From IMG/VR virus record IMGVR_UViG_3300034272_002457, positions 1-33,293 of that record: a stretch of DNA of 33,293 nucleotides, one strand, 5' to 3'. Each line of letters opens with the position of its first letter. Within the stretch, counting starts at the first letter, position 1. A program made the translations under genes and the position numbers. Shown piece after piece: positions 18,721 through 26,780 of this stretch. The DNA comes from a virus. Under the pieces are notes generated by a model, which saw nothing but the letters and a program-made list of their open reading frames with translations, did not search any database and had not been told where the DNA came from.

Positions 18721-20189
18721 CACTGAAAGCAGCCGATCTGTTCTGTGGTGCCGGCGGGACTTCCTGCGGTGCCGAGTCAACCGGGGCCGCGCGAGTTGCG
18801 TTTGCCCTGAACCACTGGTCGACTGCGGTCGAGACCCACAGCAGAAACTTCCCCCACGCCAAGCACGTGAACTCGCGGCTGGACCAGACCAGCCCGGGGG
18901 AGTGCGGGAAGATCGATCTCCTGTTCGCCTCCCCGGAATGCACACATCACAGCCGAGCCCGAGGCGGTCGCCCCACCAGCGATCAACAGCGGTCTGGGGC
19001 GTGGGACGTGATGAAGTGGATTGAGCATCACCGGCCTTCGTGGGTGGTGGTCGAGAACGTCGTGGAGTTCGAGCAGTGGGGGCCGGTCGATGACCGAGGC
19101 ATCCCGCTGAAGTCTCGCCGGGGGGCGTTCTTCCATGCGTGGATCGCTGCCATCGAGGCGGCCGGGTACGTGGTCGACTGGCGACACCTGAACGCGGCGG
19201 ACTTTGGCGCGGCGACCAGTCGCAACCGTTTGTTTGTGGTGGCGAGGAAAGGGCGGAGAGCCCCGGTGTTCCCGGAGCCCACCCGCCGCAAGGGAACTGG
19301 TCGGACACTCCCAGGCATGGGCCTTCCAAGCTGGCGGACGGCTGCCGAGGTGATCGATTGGAGCCTGCCGTGTCCGTCGATCTTCAGCCGCAAGCGACCT
19401 CTGGCGGACAAGACCATTGCCCGGATTGAGGCTGGCCTGCGGCGATTCGTGGGGCCGTTCGTGGCCAGTTGGACGAACACCGAGAGCAGCTCGAACTACG
19501 AGTACTCCCCAGATCGCCCCCTGCCGACAGTGTTGACGAAGGCCCACATGGGGCTGGCCGTGCCGTACACGGTCGAGGTGAACCACGGCGGCAATGATTC
19601 CCGGACAGCTACGCTCGATGCTCCGATTGGAACGGCGAGCTGCAAGAACGGCCGGGGGCTGGCCCTGCCGTACATCGTGCCGAACTTCGGCGAACGTGAC
19701 GGCCAGACTCCACGGACCCACGGGGTCGACGTTCCAGCGCCGGCCATCACGGGCCACGGGGCGGGGCAACTGGCGGTGCCGTACATGGTTCGGTCAGCGC
19801 ACGGCGACAATGGCGGCGATCGCATCCATGAGTTGAAAGCCGCGTTGCCAACTGTGACGACATCGAAAGATTTCGCTTTGGCCGTACCGTTCCTGACCCA
19901 CTTCTATGGCAACTCCGGGGCGTCGCCCATTTCCGATCCGGTCGACACCATCACCACAGTTGACCGGCACTCACTCGCCGTCGCCAGCCTGGTGAAGACC
20001 ATGCACGAACTGCACGTCGTCGACGTGGGGTTCCGGATGTTGCAGAACCACGAGCTGGCGGCCGCTCAGGGGTTCCCAGGCGAGTATGTGTTCTGCGGCA
20101 GCAAGGCCGACATCACCCGCCAGATCGGCAACTCGGTCTCCCCGCCGGTCGCGGCGGCGATCACCCGAGCAATTGCGGGGGTGGCATGA
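18717..20189 (+). CDS. C5-cytosine DNA methyltransferase
   Basis: The 490-aa product has motif I DLFCGAGG (7-14), motif IV ASPECTHHS with catalytic Cys75, motif VI ENV (113-115), motif VIII SRNRLF (168-173) and motif X GNSVSPPVA near the end. It transfers methyl from SAM to cytosine C5. Motif IV reads PEC where PPC is usual. The target-recognition region (about 270-430) holds five LAVPY-like repeats at residues 280, 315, 352, 388 and 420, a period near 36. Without a cognate restriction gene it is probably an orphan phage enzyme protecting against host restriction; specificity cannot be read. Confidence 0.93.
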   Translation: MTLKAADLFCGAGGTSCGAESTGAARVAFALNHWSTAVETHSRNFPHAKHVNSRLDQTSPGECGKIDLLFASPECTHHSRARGGRPTSDQQRSGAWDVMKWIEHHRPSWVVVENVVEFEQWGPVDDRGIPLKSRRGAFFHAWIAAIEAAGYVVDWRHLNAADFGAATSRNRLFVVARKGRRAPVFPEPTRRKGTGRTLPGMGLPSWRTAAEVIDWSLPCPSIFSRKRPLADKTIARIEAGLRRFVGPFVASWTNTESSSNYEYSPDRPLPTVLTKAHMGLAVPYTVEVNHGGNDSRTATLDAPIGTASCKNGRGLALPYIVPNFGERDGQTPRTHGVDVPAPAITGHGAGQLAVPYMVRSAHGDNGGDRIHELKAALPTVTTSKDFALAVPFLTHFYGNSGASPISDPVDTITTVDRHSLAVASLVKTMHELHVVDVGFRMLQNHELAAAQGFPGEYVFCGSKADITRQIGNSVSPPVAAAITRAIAGVA

Positions 20190-20404
20190 TGGTTCCCGAT
20201 ATCGTGCCCCGGCTGCCAGAATCCATTTGGGTCGTCGGCACCAAAAAGTACGGCGGCTGGATGATCCTCGGCATTGAGTACGACGCCAATTCGGCAGTCA
20301 TGCTGAAGCGCCACAAAAAACGCGAGGGGATTGAGGCAACGATCGTGCGATACCCGATTGAGGGGCATCGCATTCACAAAAACAACGGCGGCGGCGCTCG
20401 TTGA
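20186..20404 (+). CDS. Hypothetical protein, 72 aa
   Basis: ATG 20186 overlaps the methyltransferase stop; ATG 20189 is an alternative. The product begins VPDIVPRLPESIWVVG with a beta-rich core (GWMILGIEYD) and a basic end (LKRHKKREGIEATIV). No family is recognised. Position suggests an accessory to the methyltransferase or the clamp. Confidence 0.55.
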   Translation: MMVPDIVPRLPESIWVVGTKKYGGWMILGIEYDANSAVMLKRHKKREGIEATIVRYPIEGHRIHKNNGGGAR

Positions 20405-20435
20405 AGAGTTCGTAACACAACAGGAGTCGAGTCGA

Positions 20436-21566
20436 GTGGAAAACGTCATCCAGTGCCCCCGCGAACAATTGGCCCGAGCATTCCGGGCAATCGAGCCACT
20501 GCAAGGCCGGTCGACCATCTCGGCACACGGTCTGGCCGATCTCGTGATCCGCGAGGGCCGACCCGCGCAGCTGATCGCGATGAACGGCGACATGCACGTC
20601 TGGCAGGACCTGGAGGCGACCGGCCGACGGGACGGGTCGGTCCTGCTGCCGATCGGCCGGGTCTCGCAGATGCTGAAGGCCCTGACCGGCGAGACGGTCG
20701 AGATCGAGATCCGAAAGGCGTCGATCAAGATCAGCGACAAGGACCGGGACAACGGCTACGTCATCGGCTGGACCGAGGACAACTGGCCAGAGCCCCCGAC
20801 CGACACGGTCGAGCCGACGATCCACATCAACGCGGGCCATTTCCTGACGATGATGGAGCGGGTGTTGTTCGCCTGCGACACCGAGTCGACCAAGTACGCT
20901 CTGAGTGGGATCTGCCTGGATGTGGAGGACAATGTCCTGCGGGCCGTCGCGACCGATACGCGGCGGCTGGTGGGCTGTTTCCGGGCCTGCCTGACCACCG
21001 GGGAGCGAAAGAGCCCCTCGGTAATCATCCCATTGTCAGCCGTGCGGGTTCTGCAGCGGATGGTTCCGAACACGCCCGCGGACATCAATCTGCACTGGGA
21101 CGACCGGTCATTCACCGCGATCTGGGACGGTGGCCGCATGCGGTCGAAATCGGTCGACGGCAGGTTCCCCGCGTGGGAGAGCTGCATGCCGGCGCCCGAG
21201 TCGATCACCGAGCGGATCGAGCTACCCAGCGCCCCGCTGAAGGCGGCCCTCAACGCGGCCCGGGTGGTCCACAACGCGGAGTCCCACGGGGTCGACCTTC
21301 GGTTCCGGAACAACGTGCTGACCGTGATTGCGGAGTCGACCGATGGGAAAGCCTCGATGGAGCTGCCGGTCTGTGCGCAGCAGTCGGAACAGTTCACAAT
21401 CTCGATCGACCCGAAGTTCGTGCTCGAATGGCTGGCGACCCACCCGGCGACAACGACCATCGTTGCCGAGCTGCAGGACAGCGAAAGCGGGATGGTCCTG
21501 CGTCCGCAGGGTGCCGACCAGATGAATGAGTTCAACATTGTCATGCCACTTTCACGGGACCGATGA
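20436..21566 (+). CDS. dnaN: DNA polymerase III beta sliding clamp homologue
   Basis: The 376-aa product has the three-domain DnaN layout with recognisable strands: RSTISAHGLADLVI in domain 1, FACDTESTKYALSGICLDVEDNVLRAVATDTRRLV in domain 2 and the terminal FNIVMPLSRDR in place of the usual MPMRL end. As a ring it would tether a polymerase to DNA. GTG 20436 has AGGAG at 20422-20426. No polymerase is encoded here, so it likely recruits the host DNA polymerase III or diverts clamp-binding host proteins. Phage-borne beta clamps are uncommon. Confidence 0.9.
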   Translation: MENVIQCPREQLARAFRAIEPLQGRSTISAHGLADLVIREGRPAQLIAMNGDMHVWQDLEATGRRDGSVLLPIGRVSQMLKALTGETVEIEIRKASIKISDKDRDNGYVIGWTEDNWPEPPTDTVEPTIHINAGHFLTMMERVLFACDTESTKYALSGICLDVEDNVLRAVATDTRRLVGCFRACLTTGERKSPSVIIPLSAVRVLQRMVPNTPADINLHWDDRSFTAIWDGGRMRSKSVDGRFPAWESCMPAPESITERIELPSAPLKAALNAARVVHNAESHGVDLRFRNNVLTVIAESTDGKASMELPVCAQQSEQFTISIDPKFVLEWLATHPATTTIVAELQDSESGMVLRPQGADQMNEFNIVMPLSRDR

Positions 21567-22312
21567 GCATGCAAACAAAACTGGAAGTGACCTGGACCCG
21601 GCCAGCCGAGATTGTCGAGGTGGTCACGTGGAACACCCTGCGGCTGCGGGTTGATGTGGGGTTTCACACCTGGCGGCGAGTGGCTGCCAACCTGACCGAC
21701 GGCTGGTTCTCCAGTCCGAGCGAATCGGTGGACCTCGTGGAGAAGTGGGTCGAGTCGCACAGCGGGTTCACAGTGCGGACCAAGAAACGCTCCGAGAAAC
21801 ACCGCGATCACGCCGACTACCTGGTGCAGGTGCAGGGGACCAACAACCAGACCGGCGAGCGGGACGATCTGCTTTACGATTTGACTCGGGCGATGCGGCC
21901 CCACTCGAAGAATCCCCCCGCGAAGCCCGAGACCCTGGCGGTCGACTGGACGTTCAGTGCCGACATGACCCGCCTGGTCGACGGCGACACGCAGGAGCTG
22001 ACGGTCGACGCCGGATTCCACACCGACCGAGCTGTCACACTGCGGCTGCTGGGGGTCAACACTCCGGAGGTCAAGGGGGCGAGCCGGCCCGCCGGACTGG
22101 CCGCCTCTGAGTTCTCTCGCCTGTGGTACGAGTCCCACGACGATCTGGTGATCCAGACCCGGAAGGACGTGAAGCGGTCGACCGACGCTTTCCGGCGGTA
22201 CCTGGTCACAGTCCAAGGCCGCAACGTCACCACCAACGTTCGCGAAGACCTCGCCCAGGCGTTGCTGGGGGCCCACCACGCGGTGCCGTTCATGGAGGAC
22301 AAGTCGCAGTGA
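21563..22312 (+). CDS. Protein with tandem staphylococcal-nuclease-like domains
   Basis: The second half (about 130-240) has VDGDT, LRLLGVNTPE and FRRYLV, matching SNase positions Asp21, Arg35, Asp40 (here Asn), Glu43 and Arg87. The first half (about 10-115) repeats the plan in degenerate form (VTWNTLRLRVDVGFHTW, ADYLVQVQG) without the catalytic set. The second domain could cut DNA or RNA with calcium, though Asp40 to Asn may weaken it. The ATG overlaps the clamp stop, so clamp and nuclease are coupled. Confidence 0.75.
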   Translation: MSMQTKLEVTWTRPAEIVEVVTWNTLRLRVDVGFHTWRRVAANLTDGWFSSPSESVDLVEKWVESHSGFTVRTKKRSEKHRDHADYLVQVQGTNNQTGERDDLLYDLTRAMRPHSKNPPAKPETLAVDWTFSADMTRLVDGDTQELTVDAGFHTDRAVTLRLLGVNTPEVKGASRPAGLAASEFSRLWYESHDDLVIQTRKDVKRSTDAFRRYLVTVQGRNVTTNVREDLAQALLGAHHAVPFMEDKSQ

Positions 22313-22770
22313 ACACTGTCGCACGGATGCAGCTCAGGCGAATGTCGCCAGTGAATCTCCCTCAGGTATTGCAGATCGAGGAGGCCAGCTTCGCAACGCA
22401 TTGGAATCAACACGACTTCGAAAGGGTGATGGCGAACACCGCCCGCCTGTATTCGTGCCGCGTCATCACCGGGCCCATCCCCGGGAAGGTGCTGGCCTAT
22501 GCAGTGTGGGAGCGGCATGAAGACCACTGGCAACTGCTCAACCTGGCGGTTGACCCAGACCACCGGCGAATGGGGCTGGGGCGGAAAATGATCGAGACGA
22601 CGGCGAAGCACGGGCTGCCGTTGACCGCCAACGTCGTCGAGACCAACCTCCCGGCACAGATCTGGCTGCGGGAAATCGGCTGGCGTTGCACGATGATCCT
22701 GTCCGGGATCTACGCCGACTCCGACCGATCCGCGTACCGATTCGAGAAGCACCATGACTGTGAAGCCTGA
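22309..22770 (+). CDS. RimI-like GNAT N-acetyltransferase
   Basis: The 153-aa product has the full GNAT plan: helix 1 LPQVLQIEEASF, strand VLAYAVWERH, motif A LAVDPDHRRMGLGRKMIE (79-96) with the R-x-x-G-x-G acetyl-CoA loop, and motif B with LREIGWR. It resembles ribosomal protein alanine acetyltransferase RimI. GTG 22309 overlaps the nuclease stop. A host or phage protein N-terminus, or a modified base, may be the target. Confidence 0.82.
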   Translation: MNTVARMQLRRMSPVNLPQVLQIEEASFATHWNQHDFERVMANTARLYSCRVITGPIPGKVLAYAVWERHEDHWQLLNLAVDPDHRRMGLGRKMIETTAKHGLPLTANVVETNLPAQIWLREIGWRCTMILSGIYADSDRSAYRFEKHHDCEA

Positions 22771-22942
22771 GCACGATCCCGAGTGGATCCGGTGGATGAA
22801 CGGCACCGCGGTCAAGCGTCTGGCGATGGCACACCGCATTCCCGAGATGCAGGCCCAACGGTGGCTCGACACGGCACGGACGGCGTTTCAGGGACGGACC
22901 ACGGGCCCCGACTATAGGCCCCCACCAACGCAAAATCGGTGA
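22754..22942 (+). CDS. Hypothetical protein, 62 aa, last gene of the operon
   Basis: The start overlaps the GNAT gene by 17 bases. The product contains WIRWMNGTAVKRLAMAHRIP and MQAQRWLDTARTAF, two short helices that could be an HTH. Its stop (22940-22942) abuts the operator, and a terminator follows, so this ends the middle operon. Confidence 0.55.
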   Translation: MTVKPEHDPEWIRWMNGTAVKRLAMAHRIPEMQAQRWLDTARTAFQGRTTGPDYRPPPTQNR

Positions 22943-23000
22943 CCAGTGTTGTCGTCACTGGTTAAAAACTGTTGCAAAAGACCGACCGGTTTGGCAGACT
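22942..23000 (+). promoter_or_regulatory. Operator with possible promoter inside the terminator loop
   Basis: ACCAGTG-N7-CACTGGT (22942-22962) is followed after 8-9 bp by TTGCAA (22972-22977), 17 bp and CAGACT (22995-23000). The geometry matches the sites at 7261 and 13291, but the -10 is weak. A start near 23007 would lie in the loop of the terminator 22982-23025, so its RNA would lack the left stem and escape termination. Confidence 0.55.
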
Positions 23001-23025
23001 GAAGCCTTGACCGGTCGGGTTTTTT
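22982..23025 (+). terminator. Rho-independent terminator ending the middle operon
   Basis: A perfect 9-bp stem, CCGACCGGT 22982-22990 with ACCGGTCGG 23010-23018, has a 19-base loop containing a small GGC/GCC stem and is followed by G and six T (23020-23025). Confidence 0.85.
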
Positions 23026-23047
23026 CATTCTCGCGAGACGCCCCATC

Positions 23048-23257
23048 ATGCAACAGACCATCGTTGCCGCCCTGGAACGGGCGATTCTCAACCTGCTCCC
23101 AAAGCTCGAACCGCTGTTGCTTCAGGCCGCGCGGAACGTGGCGGTCGGCATGATCAACGCAGCCAAGTCGCACTCGCTGCCGGACCGGTACAAGTGGGCC
23201 GAGCCCATCATCGATCAGGTCGGCGACCAGCTCTTGGCGGCAATCAATCAGCCCTGA
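23048..23257 (+). CDS. Hypothetical amphipathic protein, 69 aa
   Basis: ATG 23048 opens the group after the terminator. The product is amphipathic and helical (VAALERAILNLLPKLEPLLLQAARNVAVGMI), without a clear transmembrane span, ending IIDQVGDQLLAAINQ. It could be a peripheral membrane or pore-forming protein in the lysis block; this is inferred from position. Confidence 0.55.
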   Translation: MQQTIVAALERAILNLLPKLEPLLLQAARNVAVGMINAAKSHSLPDRYKWAEPIIDQVGDQLLAAINQP

Positions 23258-23261
23258 TGCG

Positions 23262-23483
23262 ATGGACCCCTACGCCGCCTGGCTTGTGGCGCAGGCCACA
23301 ACGTCGCAGTCGGCAGCGGCTGAAACCCTCGCCCGGTTGATTCTGTCGACCACGGCGGTCGGTCTGCTGATGGGGTTGGTTCTGGTGACGGTGTTTGCGG
23401 TTTGGATCTCGGTTCGGCTGAGGAGGATGGAACAGTGTCTCGAACGGATGCGGGAGAACCGCGAGTCGGAGCGGACCCGGTAA
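23262..23483 (+). CDS. Single-span membrane protein, 73 aa
   Basis: After a polar N-terminus comes one long hydrophobic helix (LILSTTAVGLLMGLVLVTVFAVWISV, about 26-51) and a basic charged tail (RLRRMEQCLERMRENRESER). This type-III-holin-like or spanin-like topology is common next to lysis genes. It overlaps the next gene by 49 bases in another frame. Confidence 0.6.
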   Translation: MDPYAAWLVAQATTSQSAAAETLARLILSTTAVGLLMGLVLVTVFAVWISVRLRRMEQCLERMRENRESERTR

Positions 23484-23698
23484 ACCCGGGGATTCCGCCC
23501 GCCTCGATCAGCCTGATGTTGCGGTGGTGGAACTGGCTCTGGGGAACTGAGACGCCAGCCCCCGCGCCGGCACCGCCTCCCGAGCCCCCGCCACCTCGCC
23601 CCCCGGAACAGCCCGTCGCCATGCGTGGCGATATGTCTGGCGATGACTGGCCGTCCATCGTGCCATTCCACAGCGAGGGCCCCACCCGTGACTGCTGA
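23435..23698 (+). CDS. Pro-rich small protein, 87 aa
   Basis: GTG 23435 has AGGAGG 8 bases upstream, which decides the start. A tryptophan-rich segment (LMLRWWNWLWGTE) is followed by a Pro-Ala tract of about 25 residues and an acidic end. The Trp-rich segment may lie at the membrane. No family is recognised. It overlaps genes on both sides. Confidence 0.5.
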   Translation: MSRTDAGEPRVGADPVNPGIPPASISLMLRWWNWLWGTETPAPAPAPPPEPPPPRPPEQPVAMRGDMSGDDWPSIVPFHSEGPTRDC

Positions 23699-24116
23699 AC
23701 AGAGCATTCACCCGCCGATGCCAAGCGTGGCCCCAGTGCCGGGGGAGGATATCCGGTGGACGACTGCCAAGGCGTTGCTGGGGTGGGCCAGCACCCAAAA
23801 CCCGCTGGTCGTGCTCTGCCTGATGATGCTGGGCCTCGCGGGGTACATGGCGCACTACTCGATCAACACCGCGATCCCCGCCCACCTGGAGTCGATCCAG
23901 AAGGGGTACGAGACGATCCAACACGAGCACGCAAAGGAACGCGAGCGTGCCGACCGCGAGCATCGTCAGCACTACGAGACACTGGCAACACAGATGCAGC
24001 AGACGGCCAAAGAGATCCGCGACGTGACCAAAGCGCAGGAGACCCTCATCCGCGAGTTCCTGTTGCCAGCCGGACGCAGGCCCGCGGGCGTCGGATCCCC
24101 CCGGGAGGCCGAATGA
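23688..24116 (+). CDS. Membrane-anchored coiled-coil protein, 142 aa
   Basis: One transmembrane helix (LVVLCLMMLGLAGYMAHYSI, about 41-60) precedes a long charged coiled coil (IQHEHAKERERADREHRQHY to RDVTKAQETLIREFL). GTG 23688 lies in the end of the upstream gene. The layout resembles inner-membrane spanins or tail-adapter membrane proteins. With the lipoprotein at 24585 it could form a two-component spanin, an inference from order and topology. Confidence 0.6.
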   Translation: MTAEQSIHPPMPSVAPVPGEDIRWTTAKALLGWASTQNPLVVLCLMMLGLAGYMAHYSINTAIPAHLESIQKGYETIQHEHAKERERADREHRQHYETLATQMQQTAKEIRDVTKAQETLIREFLLPAGRRPAGVGSPREAE

Positions 24117-24592
24117 TGGCCACCTTGTTGCAACTGATCGCGTCCCTGGCCCAGTGGGTGATGCTGGCCCTCGGGGGCATCAACGCGACCCGGCTGAGCA
24201 CACCCGACACGGAGGCCAGCCCCGGGGACTACGCGGCTTACGTTGGGGGGCCCTTGGCAGCGTCAGCGGTGAGCTGGATTGTGCGGCGGCTGACCAAGGC
24301 GATGAAGGCACCGGCCGACCCTGCGCCGGCTGCCGTCACTCCGAGCCCCCTCGGGGAGTTCCTGCGGGAGGTGTTCACCGCACCGCCTGGAATTACGGCG
24401 ACCCCAGCTCCCCCCCTTGCGCCCGGAGCTGCTCCCCTTGTGCCGGTAGCTCCCCCTCTTGCGCCCCCGCCTCCCCCGGCCGACTGGTTGCATGCCGACG
24501 CGGGGCGGATCGTTGCTCGACTCACCCAGGAGGGCCGCATCAACGACGCCGAGCGGTTCCTCGGCTTGCTGAAGGAGACCGGCCATGAGTGA
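24113..24592 (+). CDS. Holin-like membrane protein with Pro-rich linker, 159 aa
   Basis: GGGAGG precedes ATG 24113, which overlaps the previous stop. There are two hydrophobic segments (LLQLIASLAQWVMLALGGI and YAAYVGGPLAASAVSWIV), then basic residues, a Pro-Ala linker of about 50 residues and a small helical C-terminal domain (RIVARLTQEGRINDAERFL). The two-helix start suits a holin. The long linker and extra domain are unusual for holins. Confidence 0.55.
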   Translation: MMATLLQLIASLAQWVMLALGGINATRLSTPDTEASPGDYAAYVGGPLAASAVSWIVRRLTKAMKAPADPAPAAVTPSPLGEFLREVFTAPPGITATPAPPLAPGAAPLVPVAPPLAPPPPPADWLHADAGRIVARLTQEGRINDAERFLGLLKETGHE

Positions 24593-25067
24593 GAGAAAAC
24601 TCGGCCCCGTCGAGCTGGCGGTGTACGTCGTCTGCCTGATGCTGCTCGTGGTTGGCATGTCGCTGTTGTTTGCGGGCTGCGCCCCCGAGGGAGGGACCGC
24701 CAAGGCCCGCAAGATTCAACCCCAGGAGCACAGCGACGACCCCAAGCCCCCGGATCCCGAGCCCCAGCGGAAACGGTCGGTGACCCCGGCCGAGTTCCGG
24801 TCGCCACAGGCCAAGCGGATCGACGCGGCGTTCGAATCGTACAGGCTGGGGATGGGCAAGGGGTGGCGGGATGCGGCCAATCAACAGCCCCCTGCCAAGT
24901 CGTGGGACGAAGCCTATGCCCGCGTGAAACGCAACAACTTCGCCGAGCGGGAGGCAGCGTTTGCCCCGTTCGCGGAGGACCTGGACAAGCTGACCGAGGG
25001 GAAGCAGTTCTCGCCCGAGCTGTTCCGCGAGATTGCCGACACCGTCGCCAAGGCCCTGGAGGAGTGA
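24585..25067 (+). CDS. Lipoprotein, 160 aa (possible spanin component)
   Basis: A hydrophobic signal (VYVVCLMLLVVGMSLL) ends in the lipobox LLFAGC (27-32), so Cys32 would be lipidated. A Pro-rich, charged linker follows and then a helical domain (FESYRLGMGKGWRDA, WDEAYARVKRNNFAEREAAF). Lipoproteins in phage lysis blocks are usually outer-membrane spanins; here the protein is longer than most. This supports a host with an outer membrane. Confidence 0.7.
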   Translation: MSERKLGPVELAVYVVCLMLLVVGMSLLFAGCAPEGGTAKARKIQPQEHSDDPKPPDPEPQRKRSVTPAEFRSPQAKRIDAAFESYRLGMGKGWRDAANQQPPAKSWDEAYARVKRNNFAEREAAFAPFAEDLDKLTEGKQFSPELFREIADTVAKALEE

Positions 25068-25068
25068 C

Positions 25069-25953
25069 ATGAGTCTCGACGCAGTGGCCCCCCTCCCCCC
25101 GGGTCTCGGTCTGGGGTGGAACGCGGAGGCCGAACAGCGACACACCCAGGCCCTCTCGCGTCTCGAGCGCCCGCTGGTCTCGGTCTCGGACACCGTCCGT
25201 CTCCCCCGCGAGTTGTGTCTGCGTCACTGGATGGAACTGGAGTTTCAGGGGGAGGTCCCCCAGTGTGCTGGAGCGGCGGTCACCCATGCGGCGCAGGCCC
25301 ATGCGTGGGTGGTCGAGGGGCTCGACACGACCCAGCAGTCAATCGATCTGTCGATGAGCTTCAGTTGGCTGGCGGGCCGTGCTCTCGATGGCACCAGCCC
25401 GGCGGAGTACGACGCGGGCGCCACGATCTCGGGCGTGTGCCTCGCGGCCCACACCACGGGCATGGTCACGGAGCAGCAGTTCCCATCGATCAAAGACCGG
25501 CGGCAGTGGAACGCCAGACAGCTGGCGGTGCTGAATCCGTCGAGTCTCGGCCAGTACTCGGCAATGCGAATCCGCGGACAAGCCCCGGTGCAATCGGCCG
25601 ACCATGCGGAAGTGGTCATGGGGACCGGGCAGGGGTTTATCGTGTTCGGCGTGATGTGGAATGAGGGGTGGGCCTCGGTTGGCGACAAACCGATCGAGTC
25701 GATTCCCGGGGGTCGCAGTTACGGTGGTCATGCCCTCGCGCTGCTGGGGTACACCCGGACGCACAGCGGGACCCTGTACCTGACGATCGCCAACAGCCAC
25801 GGCCCGCGGTGGGGCCAGGGTGGATACCAGCGCATCCGGGCCGATCTCTGGTGGCAGATCATGCAGACCAGTCCGTTCGGTGCCCGCGTGCTGAGTGTCA
25901 CGGATGAATTTTTCATTCGGCCGTTTCGAGGCTGGAAAGGAGTGCAAGGATGA
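25069..25953 (+). CDS. Papain-like (C1A) cysteine peptidase
   Basis: The 294-aa product has the papain catalytic set in order: Gln60 in the oxyanion position with Cys66 six residues on (QGEVPQCAGAAV), His221 (GGHALALLG) and Asn242 in NSHGPRWGQGGY, the NSWGxxWGxxG motif. There is no signal peptide. Phages usually use other enzymes for lysis and capsid maturation, so a C1A peptidase here is unusual. It may cleave peptidoglycan-linked or surface proteins at lysis, or a structural protein. It follows the lipoprotein by one base and shares its stop with the thioredoxin-like gene. Confidence 0.85.
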   Translation: MSLDAVAPLPPGLGLGWNAEAEQRHTQALSRLERPLVSVSDTVRLPRELCLRHWMELEFQGEVPQCAGAAVTHAAQAHAWVVEGLDTTQQSIDLSMSFSWLAGRALDGTSPAEYDAGATISGVCLAAHTTGMVTEQQFPSIKDRRQWNARQLAVLNPSSLGQYSAMRIRGQAPVQSADHAEVVMGTGQGFIVFGVMWNEGWASVGDKPIESIPGGRSYGGHALALLGYTRTHSGTLYLTIANSHGPRWGQGGYQRIRADLWWQIMQTSPFGARVLSVTDEFFIRPFRGWKGVQG

Positions 25954-26780
25954 GATCGAGAGCGTGGAGCGTGTACCAAACGGCCATGTACCTCGGGGCG
26001 CTGGAGTGGATCTTGCTGGCGGGAATCATCGCGTGGGCCTGCGTGGGCTACTGCGTGACGACCGAGGCCGCTCCCCCATTTTCGATTGCGAGCGAAGAGG
26101 CACCACCGATCAGTGGGACGAGGCAAGGAGTCGAACAGGCCACCGGAACGCCGCCACAGGATGTCGCGGTGACGAAGGACCTGCGTCCCCTGATCGTGGT
26201 GTACTCGAGCGCGAATTGCCCCGCCTGTGTCAGGTGGTCGACCTGGTGGCGAGAAAACCAGCGGGCCAGTCCGTTTCGGTTTGAGGTGTTGCCGACACCG
26301 GGGTGGGTGACCAGCTTCCCGGCGTTCCATTTCCAAAAACAGGATGGAACATGGGCGGTGGTCTATGGATGGAATGGGATCGATCCACTCCGGGCAGCCT
26401 GGCAGGCAAACAATCCTCGATGGGAGCCGGGGCCGGTTGACCAGACCGTGGGGGCCCCCGACCTGCAGGAGATCCTGCCTGTGGTGCAGCGGTTCGCGGG
26501 GAAGACTGGCAGATTCACGTTCGAGCCGGATTCGCCGGTCGACGCCCAAATCAAGGACGGTCTGACCATCCGGTACCAATCGATCTCCGGCCGCTACGAC
26601 GCCTCAGGTGAGCGACCGCGGGTTGTGTTTGACCAGCCGGTCCCGTCCGGCACCGTGACGGTCCCCTACACCCTTGGCGCGTGGCGGGTCGGCTACAAGG
26701 TCGAGTCGGCCACCCTGGAGCCCGGAGCAGTCGTCGTCGACACCAACCTGAAACGTGTGCGGATCGCCCTGGAGGACTGA
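25950..26780 (+). CDS. Membrane-anchored thioredoxin-like protein, 276 aa
   Basis: An N-terminal transmembrane helix (about 15-35) leads to a linker and a thioredoxin-like domain starting LIVVYSSANCPACVRW, with redox motif CPAC at 90-93. The cis-Pro region (VTSFPAFHFQKQDG) matches the fold. A second, C-terminal domain (about 190-276) is beta-rich and unrecognised. It would face the periplasm and could form or reduce disulfides, perhaps keeping the peptidase upstream active. The ATG overlaps the peptidase stop. Confidence 0.8.
   Translation: MRSRAWSVYQTAMYLGALEWILLAGIIAWACVGYCVTTEAAPPFSIASEEAPPISGTRQGVEQATGTPPQDVAVTKDLRPLIVVYSSANCPACVRWSTWWRENQRASPFRFEVLPTPGWVTSFPAFHFQKQDGTWAVVYGWNGIDPLRAAWQANNPRWEPGPVDQTVGAPDLQEILPVVQRFAGKTGRFTFEPDSPVDAQIKDGLTIRYQSISGRYDASGERPRVVFDQPVPSGTVTVPYTLGAWRVGYKVESATLEPGAVVVDTNLKRVRIALED

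Noticed and set aside
17409-22324. Minus-strand frames of 412 and 522 codons opposite DUF5131 and the clamp
   Set aside because: The plus strand encodes recognisable families throughout, so these are shadows.
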